DNA of 64,000 nt from Sulfurihydrogenibium subterraneum DSM 15120 (GCF_000619805.1 NZ_JHUV01000009.1:186103-250102); one strand, 5' to 3'; counted from the stretch's first letter, positions 9,300-18,706 are shown. Notes: a model not told the origin generated them from the letters alone. Program-made: numbers and translations.

Positions 9300-9307
9300 A
9301 TTATAAT
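9300..9307. promoter_or_regulatory. Overlapping divergent -10 boxes, truA / MarC
   Basis: TATAAT reads on the plus strand at 9302-9307 toward MarC, and on the minus strand at 9305-9300 toward truA. The plus start would fall near 9314, just before the MarC ribosome site. The minus start would fall at or next to the truA ATG. No convincing -35 boxes were found. Confidence 0.45.
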
Positions 9308-9332
9308 TGATAAAAATTCTCTGGAGTAGGTT

Positions 9333-9968
9333 ATGGATGCTTTATATCTTATATTGAAATACATTATCTCCATATTTGCTATAGTTGATCCTTTTGGAGC
9401 TATTCCTTTAATTGTTTCAGTATTAAAGAATTTTTCTGAGAAAGAAAGAGAAATTATTATCAAAAAGGCTTCTATTTATGGATGTTTTATACTAATATTC
9501 TTTTTATTTTTAGGAAACTTTTTTGTTAGAATATTAGGTGTTAGCATTGCTGATTTTCAGATAGCTGGTGGAATTATACTCCTTTTAATATCTATAAACA
9601 TTATATTTGGACAACCTTTAAAAGAAAAGATACCTCCCGAAGAAATTTCTTTAATAAAAAAGTTAGAAAATGTAGCACTTATTCCAGTTGCTACTCCTAT
9701 TCTGGCTGGACCAGGTGCCATGGTTACATCTATGACAATAGCATCATCTCAGGAAAGTTTTTTAAACCTTTTAATAGTAGCAATTTCAATAGTAATAACT
9801 TTTTTAATATCTTATTTCATCTTAAAAGCATCTAAATACATTCAAAAATTTTTAGGAGAAATATTTTTAGATATTGTTTCAAGGATGATGGGAATAATTA
9901 TAATGGCATTAGCAGTTCAATTTATCGTGAAGGGCATAAAACAAAACTTTTTTAATATCTTACATTAA
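9333..9968 (+). CDS. MarC-family integral membrane protein
   Basis: A 211-residue six-helix membrane protein of the MarC/UPF0056 family. The signature segments are AIVDPFGAIPL near residue 18, ADFQIAGGIILLLISINI, PVATPILAGPGAMVT and a C-terminal RMMGIIIMALAVQF. The family was named from a locus linked to antibiotic resistance but its transport substrate is not established. GGAG lies 7 bases before the ATG. It converges on pdhC, overlapping it by 9 bp at the 3' ends. Confidence 0.9.
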   Translation: MDALYLILKYIISIFAIVDPFGAIPLIVSVLKNFSEKEREIIIKKASIYGCFILIFFLFLGNFFVRILGVSIADFQIAGGIILLLISINIIFGQPLKEKIPPEEISLIKKLENVALIPVATPILAGPGAMVTSMTIASSQESFLNLLIVAISIVITFLISYFILKASKYIQKFLGEIFLDIVSRMMGIIIMALAVQFIVKGIKQNFFNILH

Positions 9969-11198
9969 CGAATTTAAGTATTCTTTATCTTTGAATTTTT
10001 CTTGGAATAGATTTATAAATTCTGCAGCTTCTTTGCCGTTTAATATTCTATGATCAAACGTAAAAGTCAGCTTAGCAATGTTATCTACTACTTTACCTAC
10101 TGCAACAATTCCTGCACAGTCTGGAGGTATTATAGCATCGAATGATAAGATGTTATACATTCCCAAATTAGATATGGAAAAAGTAGATCCTTCTAAGTCT
10201 TCTTTTAAAAATCTACCTTCTCTTGCTTTTTGTTTTATTAATTCTAAATCTTTCGCTATATCTTTTAAGGTTTTTGCTTCAACATTTTTTATAACCGGTG
10301 CAAATAATTCTCCTGATACGTCAACAGCTATGGATATATTTACTGTAGGATATACGTAGTAGTATTCTTCGTCTGTTTTTGTTCTTAATTTTTCATATTT
10401 ATATATACAGTCTCCTAAGATTTTTACAAACCAAGTAGTTATAGTGTATCCTGAATTCTTAGGAATATTTGAAAAATCTGCTTCTGTAAATATATGAAAT
10501 ACAGGAATTTCTATAGATTTTTTAAGGTTTTTAATTAGGCTTTTTCTTAAAGAGTTTATACTTCTTTTTATAGGTATGTTTTTCTCTATTATAAACTTTA
10601 AGACTTCATCGGTTGTTATTTTTTCTTTTTCAGGGTAGAGTTTTATAATATCTTCAGGATTTATTTGATAATCTTTAAGTAAGTTTATTACATCTTTGTC
10701 TAACTTTTGGTTTACTATGTACTCTTTTATATCTTTTTCATGTGCCGGGATAGGCAGTTTACCTTCTTCTTGTAGGGATTTTATATCTATTCCCACTTCT
10801 TTGGCTAAAACTTTTGCCATAGGAGATGCTGTAGAAGGAGGAAGTTTTTTTGTTTCAACTTCAATCTGTTCTGGTATCTTAATTTCTTCAATCTCTTGTT
10901 TGGCAGGTTCCACTTTTTTCTCTTCTTCTGGTTTTTGTTGTATTTGGGGCATTTCCTCCTTGCTCTCGGAAATTATCGCTATAACTGTTCCTACAGGGAC
11001 TTGAGAACCTTCATCAAATAGTGTTTTTGTTAGATAACCACTTTTCATAGAATGGACTTCCATTATAGCTTTGTCTGACTCTACTTCTAAAATAGGTTCG
11101 TTGACTTCTACATAGTCTCCTTCTTTTTTTAGCCACCTGACTATTTTTCCTGTTTCCATTGTATCGGTTAGTTGTGGCATAACTATTTCATAAGCCAT
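9960..11198 (-). CDS. pdhC: Dihydrolipoyllysine acetyltransferase (PDH E2)
   Basis: Core E2 of a 2-oxoacid dehydrogenase complex, probably pyruvate dehydrogenase. The 412 residues comprise one lipoyl domain (1-80, lipoylated Lys43 in ESDKA), a Pro/Glu/Lys linker, a peripheral subunit-binding domain with ASPMAKVLAKEVGI (about 124-160), a second basic segment, and the catalytic domain. The active-site motif near the C-terminus is DHRILNG: His383 is present, but the usual Asp of HxxxDG is Asn387, a variant I recall from Azotobacter E2p. It overlaps pdhB by 11 bp. LipA at 47876 could provide its lipoate. No E3 gene is present here. Confidence 0.92.
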   Translation of the reverse strand: MAYEIVMPQLTDTMETGKIVRWLKKEGDYVEVNEPILEVESDKAIMEVHSMKSGYLTKTLFDEGSQVPVGTVIAIISESKEEMPQIQQKPEEEKKVEPAKQEIEEIKIPEQIEVETKKLPPSTASPMAKVLAKEVGIDIKSLQEEGKLPIPAHEKDIKEYIVNQKLDKDVINLLKDYQINPEDIIKLYPEKEKITTDEVLKFIIEKNIPIKRSINSLRKSLIKNLKKSIEIPVFHIFTEADFSNIPKNSGYTITTWFVKILGDCIYKYEKLRTKTDEEYYYVYPTVNISIAVDVSGELFAPVIKNVEAKTLKDIAKDLELIKQKAREGRFLKEDLEGSTFSISNLGMYNILSFDAIIPPDCAGIVAVGKVVDNIAKLTFTFDHRILNGKEAAEFINLFQEKFKDKEYLNSLM

Positions 11199-12180
11199 TT
11201 TGTTTTCCCCACTCTACTATTTTTGAATATATTTTTTCAGGTGTTGGAATTGCTAAAAGCTCTAACTTTCTGTTGTAAGGTATTGGCACATCTTCTCCTG
11301 CTATCCTTAAAGGAGGAGCGTCTAAGTTATAAAAACACTCTTCTAAAACACTGCTGACTATATGGGCTCCAAATCCACCATGTTTTGGATTTTCTTCTAC
11401 CACTACAAATCTTTTTGTTTTTTTAACAGAATTTGTTAAAGTCTCTAAATCTAAGGGATTTAAAGAACCTACATCTATAACCTCAGCTGATACATTTAAC
11501 GTTTTTTCTATCTTATCTACGACCTTCAAAACATCATGCACCATTTTTAAGTAAGAAAAAATTGTTATATCTTTACCCTCCTTTAAAACTCTTGCTTTAA
11601 AAGGGTTGTAATAACTATCTTTAGGAAGGTCAAACTTTTCAAAGTATAAAAGGGTATGCTCCAAGAATATAACTGGGTCATCTAATTTAATTGCTGTTTT
11701 TAGACCGTGGTAAGCTGTTATACAGTCAGAAGCTGTAAAAACTCTAAGCCCCGGAATACTTGCAAATAGGGATTCTAAACTTTGAGAGTGTTGAGATGCA
11801 AGTTGTTTTACAACGCCCTGTGGCATTCTGACAACCATAGGTAAAACAATTTTTCCACCACTCATATACCTGAGCTTTGCCATATTGTTTACTATCTGAT
11901 CCATTGCAAGCATTGCAAAATTTGCCGTCATTATCTCTGCAATAGGTCTTAAACCTCCTAGAGCCATACCAATTGCAACACCTACAATAGAGTTTTCTGC
12001 TATAGGTGTATCTATTACTCTTTTCTCTCCATACTTTGCATACAATCCTTCTGTAACCCTGTAATTACCTCCATAAAATCCTACATCTTCTCCAAGGATA
12101 ACAACAGAACTATCTTCTTCCATTATTTCATCCATAGCTAAGTTTAAAGCTTCACGGTAAAACATTTTTACATACCTCAC
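11188..12180 (-). CDS. pdhB: Pyruvate dehydrogenase E1 component, beta subunit
   Basis: The 330-residue beta chain of the heterotetrameric E1, which with the alpha chain decarboxylates pyruvate using thiamine diphosphate. Visible features are ALNLAMDEIMEEDSSVVILGEDVG at the N-terminus, the DTPIAENSIVGVAIGMA segment contributing the cofactor-activating Glu, and a transketolase C-terminal domain with VVVEENPKHGGFG. It overlaps pdhA by 29 bp and pdhC by 11 bp, so the three subunits are translationally coupled. Acetoin dehydrogenase subunits are similar, so substrate choice is inferred. Confidence 0.9.
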   Translation of the reverse strand: MRYVKMFYREALNLAMDEIMEEDSSVVILGEDVGFYGGNYRVTEGLYAKYGEKRVIDTPIAENSIVGVAIGMALGGLRPIAEIMTANFAMLAMDQIVNNMAKLRYMSGGKIVLPMVVRMPQGVVKQLASQHSQSLESLFASIPGLRVFTASDCITAYHGLKTAIKLDDPVIFLEHTLLYFEKFDLPKDSYYNPFKARVLKEGKDITIFSYLKMVHDVLKVVDKIEKTLNVSAEVIDVGSLNPLDLETLTNSVKKTKRFVVVEENPKHGGFGAHIVSSVLEECFYNLDAPPLRIAGEDVPIPYNRKLELLAIPTPEKIYSKIVEWGKQNGL

Positions 12181-13111
12181 AGAGTACGTCTGTATAAAGC
12201 TCTATATTTTCAGGTTCAGGAGAGTTTTTAGCAAACTCAACAACTTCTTCTATCTCTTTTTCTACAAGGTTATCTATGTATTTAATATAACTTTCTGATA
12301 ACAATCCAGAATTTTTTAATTTTTCAATAGGGTCTTTACTTTTTGCTATTTCCAGTTCTCTTGCAGACCTGTAGTTTCCGGCATCACTCATAGAGTGAGG
12401 TTCGTATCTGTAAGTAATTGCTTCTATAAAGTATGGTTTAGATTCTTCTTGAATGTACTCTTTTGCTTCTCTAACTGCTTTGTATACTTCAAACACATCC
12501 ATTCCGTCAATTTGTTTTGAAAGCATATAAGGTTTTGCTTTTAGATAAAGGTCTGTTATTGCTGAAGCTTTATCTATCCGTGTTCCAATGGCATAGTAAT
12601 TGTTTTCACATAAAAATAAAATCGGTAATTTCCACAGTGAAGCTAAGTTTAAAGATTCATAAAAATTTCCTGCATTTGTTGCACCATCTCCAAAAGCTAC
12701 TAAAACACCCGTGTTTTCTCCTTTATACTTTCTTGCGTACGCCATACCTACGCTGTGGGGAATGTGTGCTCCTACTATTGCATTTCCTCCATAAAAGTTT
12801 AGTGAAGGTTCGTAAAAATGCATAGATCCACCTTTTCCTTTAGATATCCCAGTCTTCTTTCCAAATAATTCTGCCATTAAGTACTTTGGGTTTATCCCTT
12901 TTGCCAGTGCATAAACGTGGTCTCTGTAATGGACAAAAATATCTCCTTTGTCAAATGCTATAGTAGCTCCTACATGAACCGCCTCTTCTCCAATAGCTAA
13001 ATGTAAAAAACCCCCAATGTTTCCTTTCATATACTCTTCTTTTGCTCTTAGTTCGAAAACTCTTCCAAGTTTCATAAAATAATAAAATTTTTCTGCTAAT
13101 GATTGTTCCAT
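12152..13111 (-). CDS. pdhA: Pyruvate dehydrogenase E1 component, alpha subunit
   Basis: The 319-residue thiamine-diphosphate-binding alpha chain. It shows the opening GFLHLAIGEEAVHVG, HYRDHVYALAKG, GKGGSMHFY, and the cofactor motif GDGATNAGNFYESLNLA through CENNYYAIG. The E1 phosphorylation-loop-like RYEPHSMSDAGNYR is present. The AGGAG ribosome site lies inside the last codons of the upstream wrbA remnant, whose stop is one base from this ATG. Confidence 0.9.
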   Translation of the reverse strand: MEQSLAEKFYYFMKLGRVFELRAKEEYMKGNIGGFLHLAIGEEAVHVGATIAFDKGDIFVHYRDHVYALAKGINPKYLMAELFGKKTGISKGKGGSMHFYEPSLNFYGGNAIVGAHIPHSVGMAYARKYKGENTGVLVAFGDGATNAGNFYESLNLASLWKLPILFLCENNYYAIGTRIDKASAITDLYLKAKPYMLSKQIDGMDVFEVYKAVREAKEYIQEESKPYFIEAITYRYEPHSMSDAGNYRSARELEIAKSKDPIEKLKNSGLLSESYIKYIDNLVEKEIEEVVEFAKNSPEPENIELYTDVLCEVCKNVLP

Positions 13112-13112
13112 T

Positions 13113-13331
13113 TTATTCTCCTAATTTAAGTTTTTGAGCTATTTTTGTAACTCTCCTTCCAAGGTATCTACAAATTTCTTTTTCGTCTTCATCCAATTCT
13201 CTAAAAATATCTCCAAATGTAACATGGGATGCACCGTATGGAGTTCCCCCAGATTTCGTTGTATTTAAGTTTTTTAATTCGTAAGGAATCCCAACTATTG
13301 AATAATAAAGAACCAAAATATTAATTTCCAT
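13113..13331 (-). pseudogene. wrbA: WrbA flavodoxin remnant with large internal in-frame deletion
   Basis: An intact 72-codon frame that looks like both ends of WrbA (NAD(P)H:quinone oxidoreductase, normally about 200 residues) joined together. Residues 1-11 (MEINILVLYYS) match the flavodoxin first strand. From IVGIPYELKNL through SGGTPYGASH to the C-terminal LGRRVTKIAQKL the match is to the last quarter of WrbA. Roughly 125-130 residues, with most of the FMN site, are missing without a frameshift. It cannot be a working flavoprotein by itself. Its end carries the ribosome binding site of pdhA, which may explain why it persists. Family match is by eye. Confidence 0.7.
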
Positions 13332-13418
13332 AACTATACACCCCTTTAATTTTCAATCCTTATTCTTTAAATTTATTGTGTACTATTTAAAAAAACAATA
13401 TTTAAAATATAACAGCGT

Positions 13419-13447
13419 TTGATTTTTTGACCCTATTTGGATATAAT
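13419..13447 (+). promoter_or_regulatory. acnB promoter
   Basis: TTGATT (13419-13424) and TATAAT (13442-13447) are spaced by 17 bp, a near-consensus sigma-70 promoter. The start would be near 13454, giving a leader of about 27 bases with GAGGTG before ATG 13481. Confidence 0.65.
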
Positions 13448-13480
13448 ATATCTTCCAAAAACATTTGTGAGGTGATAAAG

Positions 13481-16051
13481 ATGGGTTTTTTAGCAGAGTA
13501 TAGAAAACATGTAGAAGAAAGGGCTAAGCTTGGTATACCGCCCTTACCTTTAAATGCAAAGCAAGTAGCGGCTGTAGTAGAGCTTCTTAAAGAGGTACCT
13601 ATCATTGAAGAAGAGTTTTTAATGGATTTACTCGTCAACAGAGTTAGTCCGGGCGTTGATGAAGGAGCTTATGTAAAAGCTGCATTTTTAAACGATATAG
13701 TCCAAGGGAAAGCTCACTCTCCGGCCATATCTCCTAAAAAAGCAGTTCAAATATTAGGCACTATGCTTGGAGGTTATAACGTAAAACCGTTAATAGATGC
13801 ACTTTCTCATAAAGACCCAGAAGTTGCTCAAGAGGCTGCAAACGCTCTTAAAAATACTCTTTTAGTTTACGATGCATTTAACGATATAGTTGAACTATCT
13901 AAAACAAACAAATACGCTAAGGAAGTTTTAGAGTCTTGGGCTAACGCAGAATGGTTCTTAAACAAAGAACCATTACCTGAAAAAATCACAGCTATTGTTT
14001 TTAAAGTTCCCGGGGAAACAAACACTGACGATTTTTCTCCAGCAACTGAAGCATCAACAAGAAGTGATATTCCTCTTCATGCACTCAGTATGCTAAAAGC
14101 AAAGATGCCAGATGCTATTGAAAAAATAAACGAGCTTAAAAAGTCTGGATATCCTGTTGCTTTTGTAGGAGACGTTGTAGGAACTGGTTCAAGTAGAAAA
14201 TCTGCTGCAAACTCTTTAATATGGCACATAGGAAGGGATATACCTCATGTTCCAAACAAAAGAACAGGTGGAATTGTAATAGGTGGTATTATAGCTCCAA
14301 TATTCTTCAACACTCTTGAAGATTCTGGGGCACTACCAATAGAAGCAGATGTTACAAAACTTGAGACAGGAGACGTTATAGAAATATATCCCTATGAAGG
14401 AAAAATAGTTAAAAACGGTCAGGTAGAATCAGAGTTTAAATTAAAACCAAACACTCTTTCAGATGAAGTAAGAGCCGGTGGTAGAATCCCTCTAATCATA
14501 GGAAGAGGATTAACAAGAAAAGCAAGAGAAGTTTTAGGACTTGGTGAAGATAACATATTCATAAGACCACAGCAACCACCAGAAAAAGAAGGAGTAGGAT
14601 ATACTTTAGCACAGAAAATGGTTGGTAAAGCCTGTGGAATGCCGGGAGTTAGACCTGGAATGTATGTTGAGCCTCAAGTATTAACAGTAGGTAGCCAGGA
14701 TACAACTGGTCCAATGACAAGAGATGAGATAATAGAACTTGCAGCACTTGGATTCAGCTGTGATTTTGTTCTACAAAGTTTCTGTCATACTGCAGCATAT
14801 CCAAAACCTGCAGACGTAAAACTCCATCACACCCTCCCTCCATTTATAATCAGTAGGGGTGGAGTATCTTTAAGACCTGGAGATGGAATTATACACTCTT
14901 GGTTAAACAGAATGGTTCTACCAGATACAGTAGGAACAGGTGGAGATAGCCATACAAGATTCCCAATAGGAATATCTTTCCCAGCTGGTTCTGGATTGGT
15001 AGCATTTGCAGCAGTTACGGGAACAATGCCTCTTGTTATGCCAGAATCTGTTTTAGTAAGATTTAAAGGAGAAATACAACCTGGAATTACTATAAGAGAC
15101 CTTGTAAATGCAATTCCTTACTATGCTATAAAACAAGGTTTATTAACAGTTGAGAAGAAAGGTAAGAAAAATGTATTTGCAGGAAGAATTTTAGAGATTG
15201 AAGGATTGCCGTATTTAAAAGTAGAGCAAGCTTTTGAGTTTGCAGATGCATCAGCAGAAAGAAGTGCTGCAGCTTGTACAGTAAGATTAGATAAAGAACC
15301 TGTAATAGAGTATATACAATCAAACATAAAACTCATTGAAGCAATGATAGAAGCAGGATATCAGGATGCAAGAACATTAAGAAGAAGAGCAGATAAGATG
15401 AAAGCATGGCTTGACAATCCTACACTTCTTGAACCAGATGAAAATGCAGAGTACGCAGCAGTTATAGAAATAGATTTAAACGAGATTAAAGAGCCTATAG
15501 TAGCTTGTCCAAACGACCCAGATGACGTTGCTACACTATTAGAAGTTCTTGCTGACGAAAGAAGACCTAAGAGGATAGACGAGGTGTTTGTAGGAAGCTG
15601 TATGACAAACATAGGACACTACAGAGCCTTAGGAGAAGTTCTTAGAGGAGAAGGACAAGTACCTGTTAGACTCTGGATAGTCCCACCTACTAAGATGGAC
15701 GAAAGACAACTAAAAGAAGAAGGTTACTACGCTATATATGGTCAAGCAGGAGCAAGATTAGAAGTCCCCGGATGTAGCTTATGTATGGGTAATCAAGCTA
15801 GAGTTAGAGATGGGGCTGTAGTATTCTCAACAAGTACTAGAAACTTTGATAACAGAATGGGTAAAGATGCTAAAGTTTATCTTGGAAGTGCAGAGCTTGC
15901 AGCTGTATGTGCAATCTTAGGAAGACTTCCAACTGTAGAAGAGTATATGAGTATAGTTCCTAAGAAGTTGGCTGGAAAAGAAGACGAGATTTACAAGTAC
16001 CTAAACTTCCACCAAGTAGGAAAAGACGAGTTAATATATCTTACGGTATAA
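13481..16051 (+). CDS. acnB: Aconitate hydratase B
   Basis: Isomerises citrate and isocitrate; in this lineage it would work in the reductive TCA cycle. The 856 residues match AcnB in length and order: an N-terminal HEAT-like domain (about 1-160), the swivel domain with [12 protein letters not shown] and [12 protein letters not shown], then the catalytic core. Cluster ligands are visible in CMTNIGH and in [11 protein letters not shown] near the C-terminus. The frame is open to 13427, but that start is inside the promoter; GAGGTG precedes ATG 13481. It is monocistronic, with a hairpin terminator downstream. Confidence 0.97.
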   Translation: MGFLAEYRKHVEERAKLGIPPLPLNAKQVAAVVELLKEVPIIEEEFLMDLLVNRVSPGVDEGAYVKAAFLNDIVQGKAHSPAISPKKAVQILGTMLGGYNVKPLIDALSHKDPEVAQEAANALKNTLLVYDAFNDIVELSKTNKYAKEVLESWANAEWFLNKEPLPEKITAIVFKVPGETNTDDFSPATEASTRSDIPLHALSMLKAKMPDAIEKINELKKSGYPVAFVGDVVGTGSSRKSAANSLIWHIGRDIPHVPNKRTGGIVIGGIIAPIFFNTLEDSGALPIEADVTKLETGDVIEIYPYEGKIVKNGQVESEFKLKPNTLSDEVRAGGRIPLIIGRGLTRKAREVLGLGEDNIFIRPQQPPEKEGVGYTLAQKMVGKACGMPGVRPGMYVEPQVLTVGSQDTTGPMTRDEIIELAALGFSCDFVLQSFCHTAAYPKPADVKLHHTLPPFIISRGGVSLRPGDGIIHSWLNRMVLPDTVGTGGDSHTRFPIGISFPAGSGLVAFAAVTGTMPLVMPESVLVRFKGEIQPGITIRDLVNAIPYYAIKQGLLTVEKKGKKNVFAGRILEIEGLPYLKVEQAFEFADASAERSAAACTVRLDKEPVIEYIQSNIKLIEAMIEAGYQDARTLRRRADKMKAWLDNPTLLEPDENAEYAAVIEIDLNEIKEPIVACPNDPDDVATLLEVLADERRPKRIDEVFVGSCMTNIGHYRALGEVLRGEGQVPVRLWIVPPTKMDERQLKEEGYYAIYGQAGARLEVPGCSLCMGNQARVRDGAVVFSTSTRNFDNRMGKDAKVYLGSAELAAVCAILGRLPTVEEYMSIVPKKLAGKEDEIYKYLNFHQVGKDELIYLTV

Positions 16052-16059
16052 AATTTCTT

Positions 16060-16092
16060 GTTCCCCTGCTTTTGCGGGGGATCTTCTTTAAC
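16060..16092 (+). terminator. Hairpin terminator after acnB
   Basis: CCCCTGC (16063-16069), a TTTT loop and GCGGGGG form a 7-bp stem with one G-T pair, followed by a modest T-rich stretch (ATCTTCTTT). It lies 10 bases after the acnB stop and is the only element in the 100-bp convergent gap before the GTPase gene. Confidence 0.65.
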
Positions 16093-16151
16093 GATTATAT
16101 TCATAAAGATATAAAAAATGATAATAAATTAAAAGAGGTTTGAAGGTTAAT

Positions 16152-16685
16152 TTATAGATATTTACCTATTTCTTCTAACAATTCAAGTAAAACTATTTTT
16201 ACGTTTTCTTTATCTGTTGCAATCAGAGGTAAAACCTTTATCTCTTCTCCCAAATCTAATGCAGTTCTTATATCTTCTGTACTCCAAGCACCTTTTAGAT
16301 CCTGTTTATTACAACCAACCACAAAAGGAGCTGGATACCTTGATTCAAAATAGTTAATTATCCTTCTTGCCTCGTGGAATGTTGCTGGGTCTGTACTATC
16401 AACTAAAACAACTAATCCTACCATACCTTTACCTAAAATATCCCACATAAAATCAAATCTTGATTGTCCAGGTGTTCCGAAAAGATAAAGTGTGTGTTCA
16501 TCATCTATTTTTATTCTACCGAAGTCCATTGCTACTGTAGTATGGTCTTTTTTCTCTTTTTCTCCTGCTTTCGTAGTCTTTGCCTCAGTTTTTACTGTTT
16601 CTATTTCGCTGATAGTATTTATAAACTGGGTTTTACCTGCTGCGTAAGGACCCGATATTACTATTTTTATCTTTTTCTCTGCCAT
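16152..16685 (-). CDS. Small Ras-like GTPase (MglA/CvnD-like)
   Basis: A 177-residue single-domain GTPase. It has the P-loop GPYAAGKT (12-19), TTVAMDFG in switch I, GTPGQ (70-74) in place of a canonical DxxGQ, NKQD (126-129) and a poorly marked G5. A 12-residue Lys/Glu/Thr-rich insertion precedes switch I. Prokaryotic Ras-like GTPases of this type act with roadblock proteins as regulators; a roadblock gene is two genes upstream. It starts one base after the DUF4388 stop and ends the operon. The target process is unknown. Confidence 0.85.
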   Translation of the reverse strand: MAEKKIKIVISGPYAAGKTQFINTISEIETVKTEAKTTKAGEKEKKDHTTVAMDFGRIKIDDEHTLYLFGTPGQSRFDFMWDILGKGMVGLVVLVDSTDPATFHEARRIINYFESRYPAPFVVGCNKQDLKGAWSTEDIRTALDLGEEIKVLPLIATDKENVKIVLLELLEEIGKYL

Positions 16686-16686
16686 T

Positions 16687-17382
16687 TTACAACCCTTTTA
16701 TCTTAGATATAATTTTGTTAAGGAGTGTTCTTGTTAGGTCAAAACCTAACTTCCTTTCTTTCTTCTTCTCTCTCTGAATTATTCCGCAGGCTAAAAATCC
16801 ATAAAGGGTTCTTTTTACAATTAGATCATTCACTTTAGAAATATAAATAATATCGGAAACTTTATTTTTCCCGTCAATCAGATGTAAGATTTTTTTCTCG
16901 TGATCTAATAAGAAAGCTTTTTTTGCTATCTCGTCCCAATTTTCTGTTTTTTCAAAGATTAAACCAAAATCAGATATTTTCCTTTCAACTTCTTCCTCTG
17001 TCAACTGTCTTGCAAGATACATGATTAATTTTTCAATAGGAATCTTGGACTTTATATCTGGAGGATACTTTATAAATCCAGATGTAAATGAAAATTTACC
17101 TTCTTTTAGGTTAAACAAATTAGGTAATTTGGCAACTAAAACGTTATAGATATCTTCTTTTGAAATTCCTTCTTTTTTTAAAACTGTTTCAAAATCTACA
17201 TCAAGGTAAACGTAAAAAACTTTTTTAACTTCCCTTATGTAGATAATATCTCCTTCTTTAAAGTATACAGCGTAGTTTGAATCATCTTTTTCTATTACAA
17301 GAATACCATCTTTTTTATCTTTCTTTAAAACTTGAAATATGTCAACAAAGTTAAATATCCTTAAATCACCAGCTATAGCCAT
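16687..17382 (-). CDS. DUF4388 domain protein
   Basis: A 231-residue protein with an N-terminal DUF4388/PATAN-like domain: GDLRIFNFVDIFQVLKKD then GILVIEKDDSNYAVYFKEGDIIYI (about 4-55). A C-terminal winged-helix-like region ends with a basic tail. Such domains commonly accompany receivers, roadblock proteins and small GTPases and are thought to be interaction modules. It lies 6 bp after the roadblock gene and touches the GTPase gene. No enzyme motif is seen. Confidence 0.75.
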   Translation of the reverse strand: MAIAGDLRIFNFVDIFQVLKKDKKDGILVIEKDDSNYAVYFKEGDIIYIREVKKVFYVYLDVDFETVLKKEGISKEDIYNVLVAKLPNLFNLKEGKFSFTSGFIKYPPDIKSKIPIEKLIMYLARQLTEEEVERKISDFGLIFEKTENWDEIAKKAFLLDHEKKILHLIDGKNKVSDIIYISKVNDLIVKRTLYGFLACGIIQREKKKERKLGFDLTRTLLNKIISKIKGL

Positions 17383-17388
17383 GGATTA

Positions 17389-17748
17389 TTATCCTAACTC
17401 TGTTTCTAACTTTTTGATTGTTCTTTGTATTTCCATAAGTAAAAGTCCTAACTTTGCATTTGCTGGTGCTAATACTCCTAAAACTGCAACATCTTTAATA
17501 CCTGTAAATATAACATATCCAGAAGAACCTTTTATGTAAAGCTGCTCTAATGTACCTTTATTCAATTCTGCCGTTACTCTTTCTCCAAGAGACAGTATCG
17601 CAGCGCCCATTGCTGCTACTCTATCTTCATCTGCTCCCGGTGGTAATACAGATGCGATAGCTAAACCGTCAACACTGACAAGTACTGCCCCTTCTGCTCC
17701 AGCATCTCTTACTAAACTTTCCAATATCTCATAATACTTTACAGCCAT
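17389..17748 (-). CDS. Roadblock/LC7 domain protein (MglB-like)
   Basis: A 119-residue roadblock/LC7 domain with the characteristic GAEGAVLVSVDGLAIASVL opening, a helix with DRVAAMGAAILSLGERV, and strands with GYVIFTGIKDVAVLGVLAP. Roadblock proteins dimerise and act as GAPs or scaffolds for Ras-like GTPases such as MglA. The GTPase two genes downstream is the obvious partner. It is relatively rich in GC-ending codons for this genome, which fits strong conservation. Confidence 0.9.
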   Translation of the reverse strand: MAVKYYEILESLVRDAGAEGAVLVSVDGLAIASVLPPGADEDRVAAMGAAILSLGERVTAELNKGTLEQLYIKGSSGYVIFTGIKDVAVLGVLAPANAKLGLLLMEIQRTIKKLETELG

Positions 17749-17761
17749 GATACCCTCCAGA

Positions 17762-18700
17762 TTAAATGTTTAACAATTTTTCCTTACATTCTTTTACAAA
17801 CATCTCTCTTTTTTTATTATCTGGTATTTCTTCGGCAAGATTGTGGAAAAATTTTACCACAGAAAATTTATTCACCGTGTTTGTTTTAAAAAACTCCTGC
17901 CTTTTTTTATTAAACAAAAATTTACCAAATGGTCCTATATACTTTATAAAGATAGTACCGATTTCATTAAGAACCTTCTCAATGTCTATATTTTCTGATT
18001 CTTGGTTATTTAGACTTCCTTCTGTTAATATTTCACTTAAATTAGGGGGTGTATTTACTATATCTATATTTTCTTGAGATTTAATGGAATCTTCCTTTGT
18101 ATCTTCCTTTAAAATATCAAGTAAGTCTGGGGTTTTTATTTGTTTAACTTCTTCATCTAATACGTTTGAGGTTAAAACTTTTTCCAGCTCAGTTATATTT
18201 GAATCTATATAAACTTCTTCTTTGACCATTTCATTCTTTTTAAAAGACACAGGTGTTTCTTTTTTGTCTAAGTTAAATTCTTTTTCGTTTAAATCACTTT
18301 CTTTATCTTTCAACTGTTTTTCGTATATCTCTATGAGTTGTTTTTCAAAGGGTTTAATTTCTTTTGCTAAATCTGATGCTGCCACCTTTAAAAGTGAAAA
18401 GTTTGGTTTTCCAATATGGATCATACCTATTGCTATATCTTTACTAATGTAATATACAAACATTGAAAAATCTTTATTTTTATTTTCAGAAAATAAAAAT
18501 TCTGCATTAAAGTTTTTTATAGCTTCTTCAATTTCCAAAGACCTTTCTATCATTCTTGCAAAGTTTGATTCTATATTTTGAAAGCTCCCTGTATATTTAG
18601 AAACAAAAACTTTACCTTTAACAAATACACCAACGTAATAAAGTTTAGTATCGTTATATACCTTATTTAAAAGATTGAAAATCTCGTCTTTTACTTCCAT
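17762..18700 (-). CDS. Uncharacterised roadblock-associated protein
   Basis: A 312-residue protein with three parts. Residues 1-130 could adopt a roadblock-like fold (YYVGVFVKGKVFVSKYTG, then AIGMIHIGKP). Residues 130-235 are charged, rich in Glu/Lys/Asp, and probably disordered or coiled. Residues 235-312 form a helical domain around IEKVLNEIGTIFIKYIGPFG, reminiscent of C-terminal domains attached to some bacterial kinases. It lies between the HAMP membrane protein and the roadblock gene. I infer an adaptor in the same complex. I do not recognise a named family with confidence. Confidence 0.55.
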   Translation of the reverse strand: MEVKDEIFNLLNKVYNDTKLYYVGVFVKGKVFVSKYTGSFQNIESNFARMIERSLEIEEAIKNFNAEFLFSENKNKDFSMFVYYISKDIAIGMIHIGKPNFSLLKVAASDLAKEIKPFEKQLIEIYEKQLKDKESDLNEKEFNLDKKETPVSFKKNEMVKEEVYIDSNITELEKVLTSNVLDEEVKQIKTPDLLDILKEDTKEDSIKSQENIDIVNTPPNLSEILTEGSLNNQESENIDIEKVLNEIGTIFIKYIGPFGKFLFNKKRQEFFKTNTVNKFSVVKFFHNLAEEIPDNKKREMFVKECKEKLLNI

Positions 18701-18706
18701 AAGCTG

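Noticed and set aside
9293..9463. N-terminal extension of truA by 57 codons
   Set aside because: It crosses the MarC start and the shared promoter, and the TruA family begins at the ATG at 9292.
13427..13480. Earlier start for acnB
   Set aside because: It lies within the -35/-10 region and lacks a ribosome site; ATG 13481 has GAGGTG.
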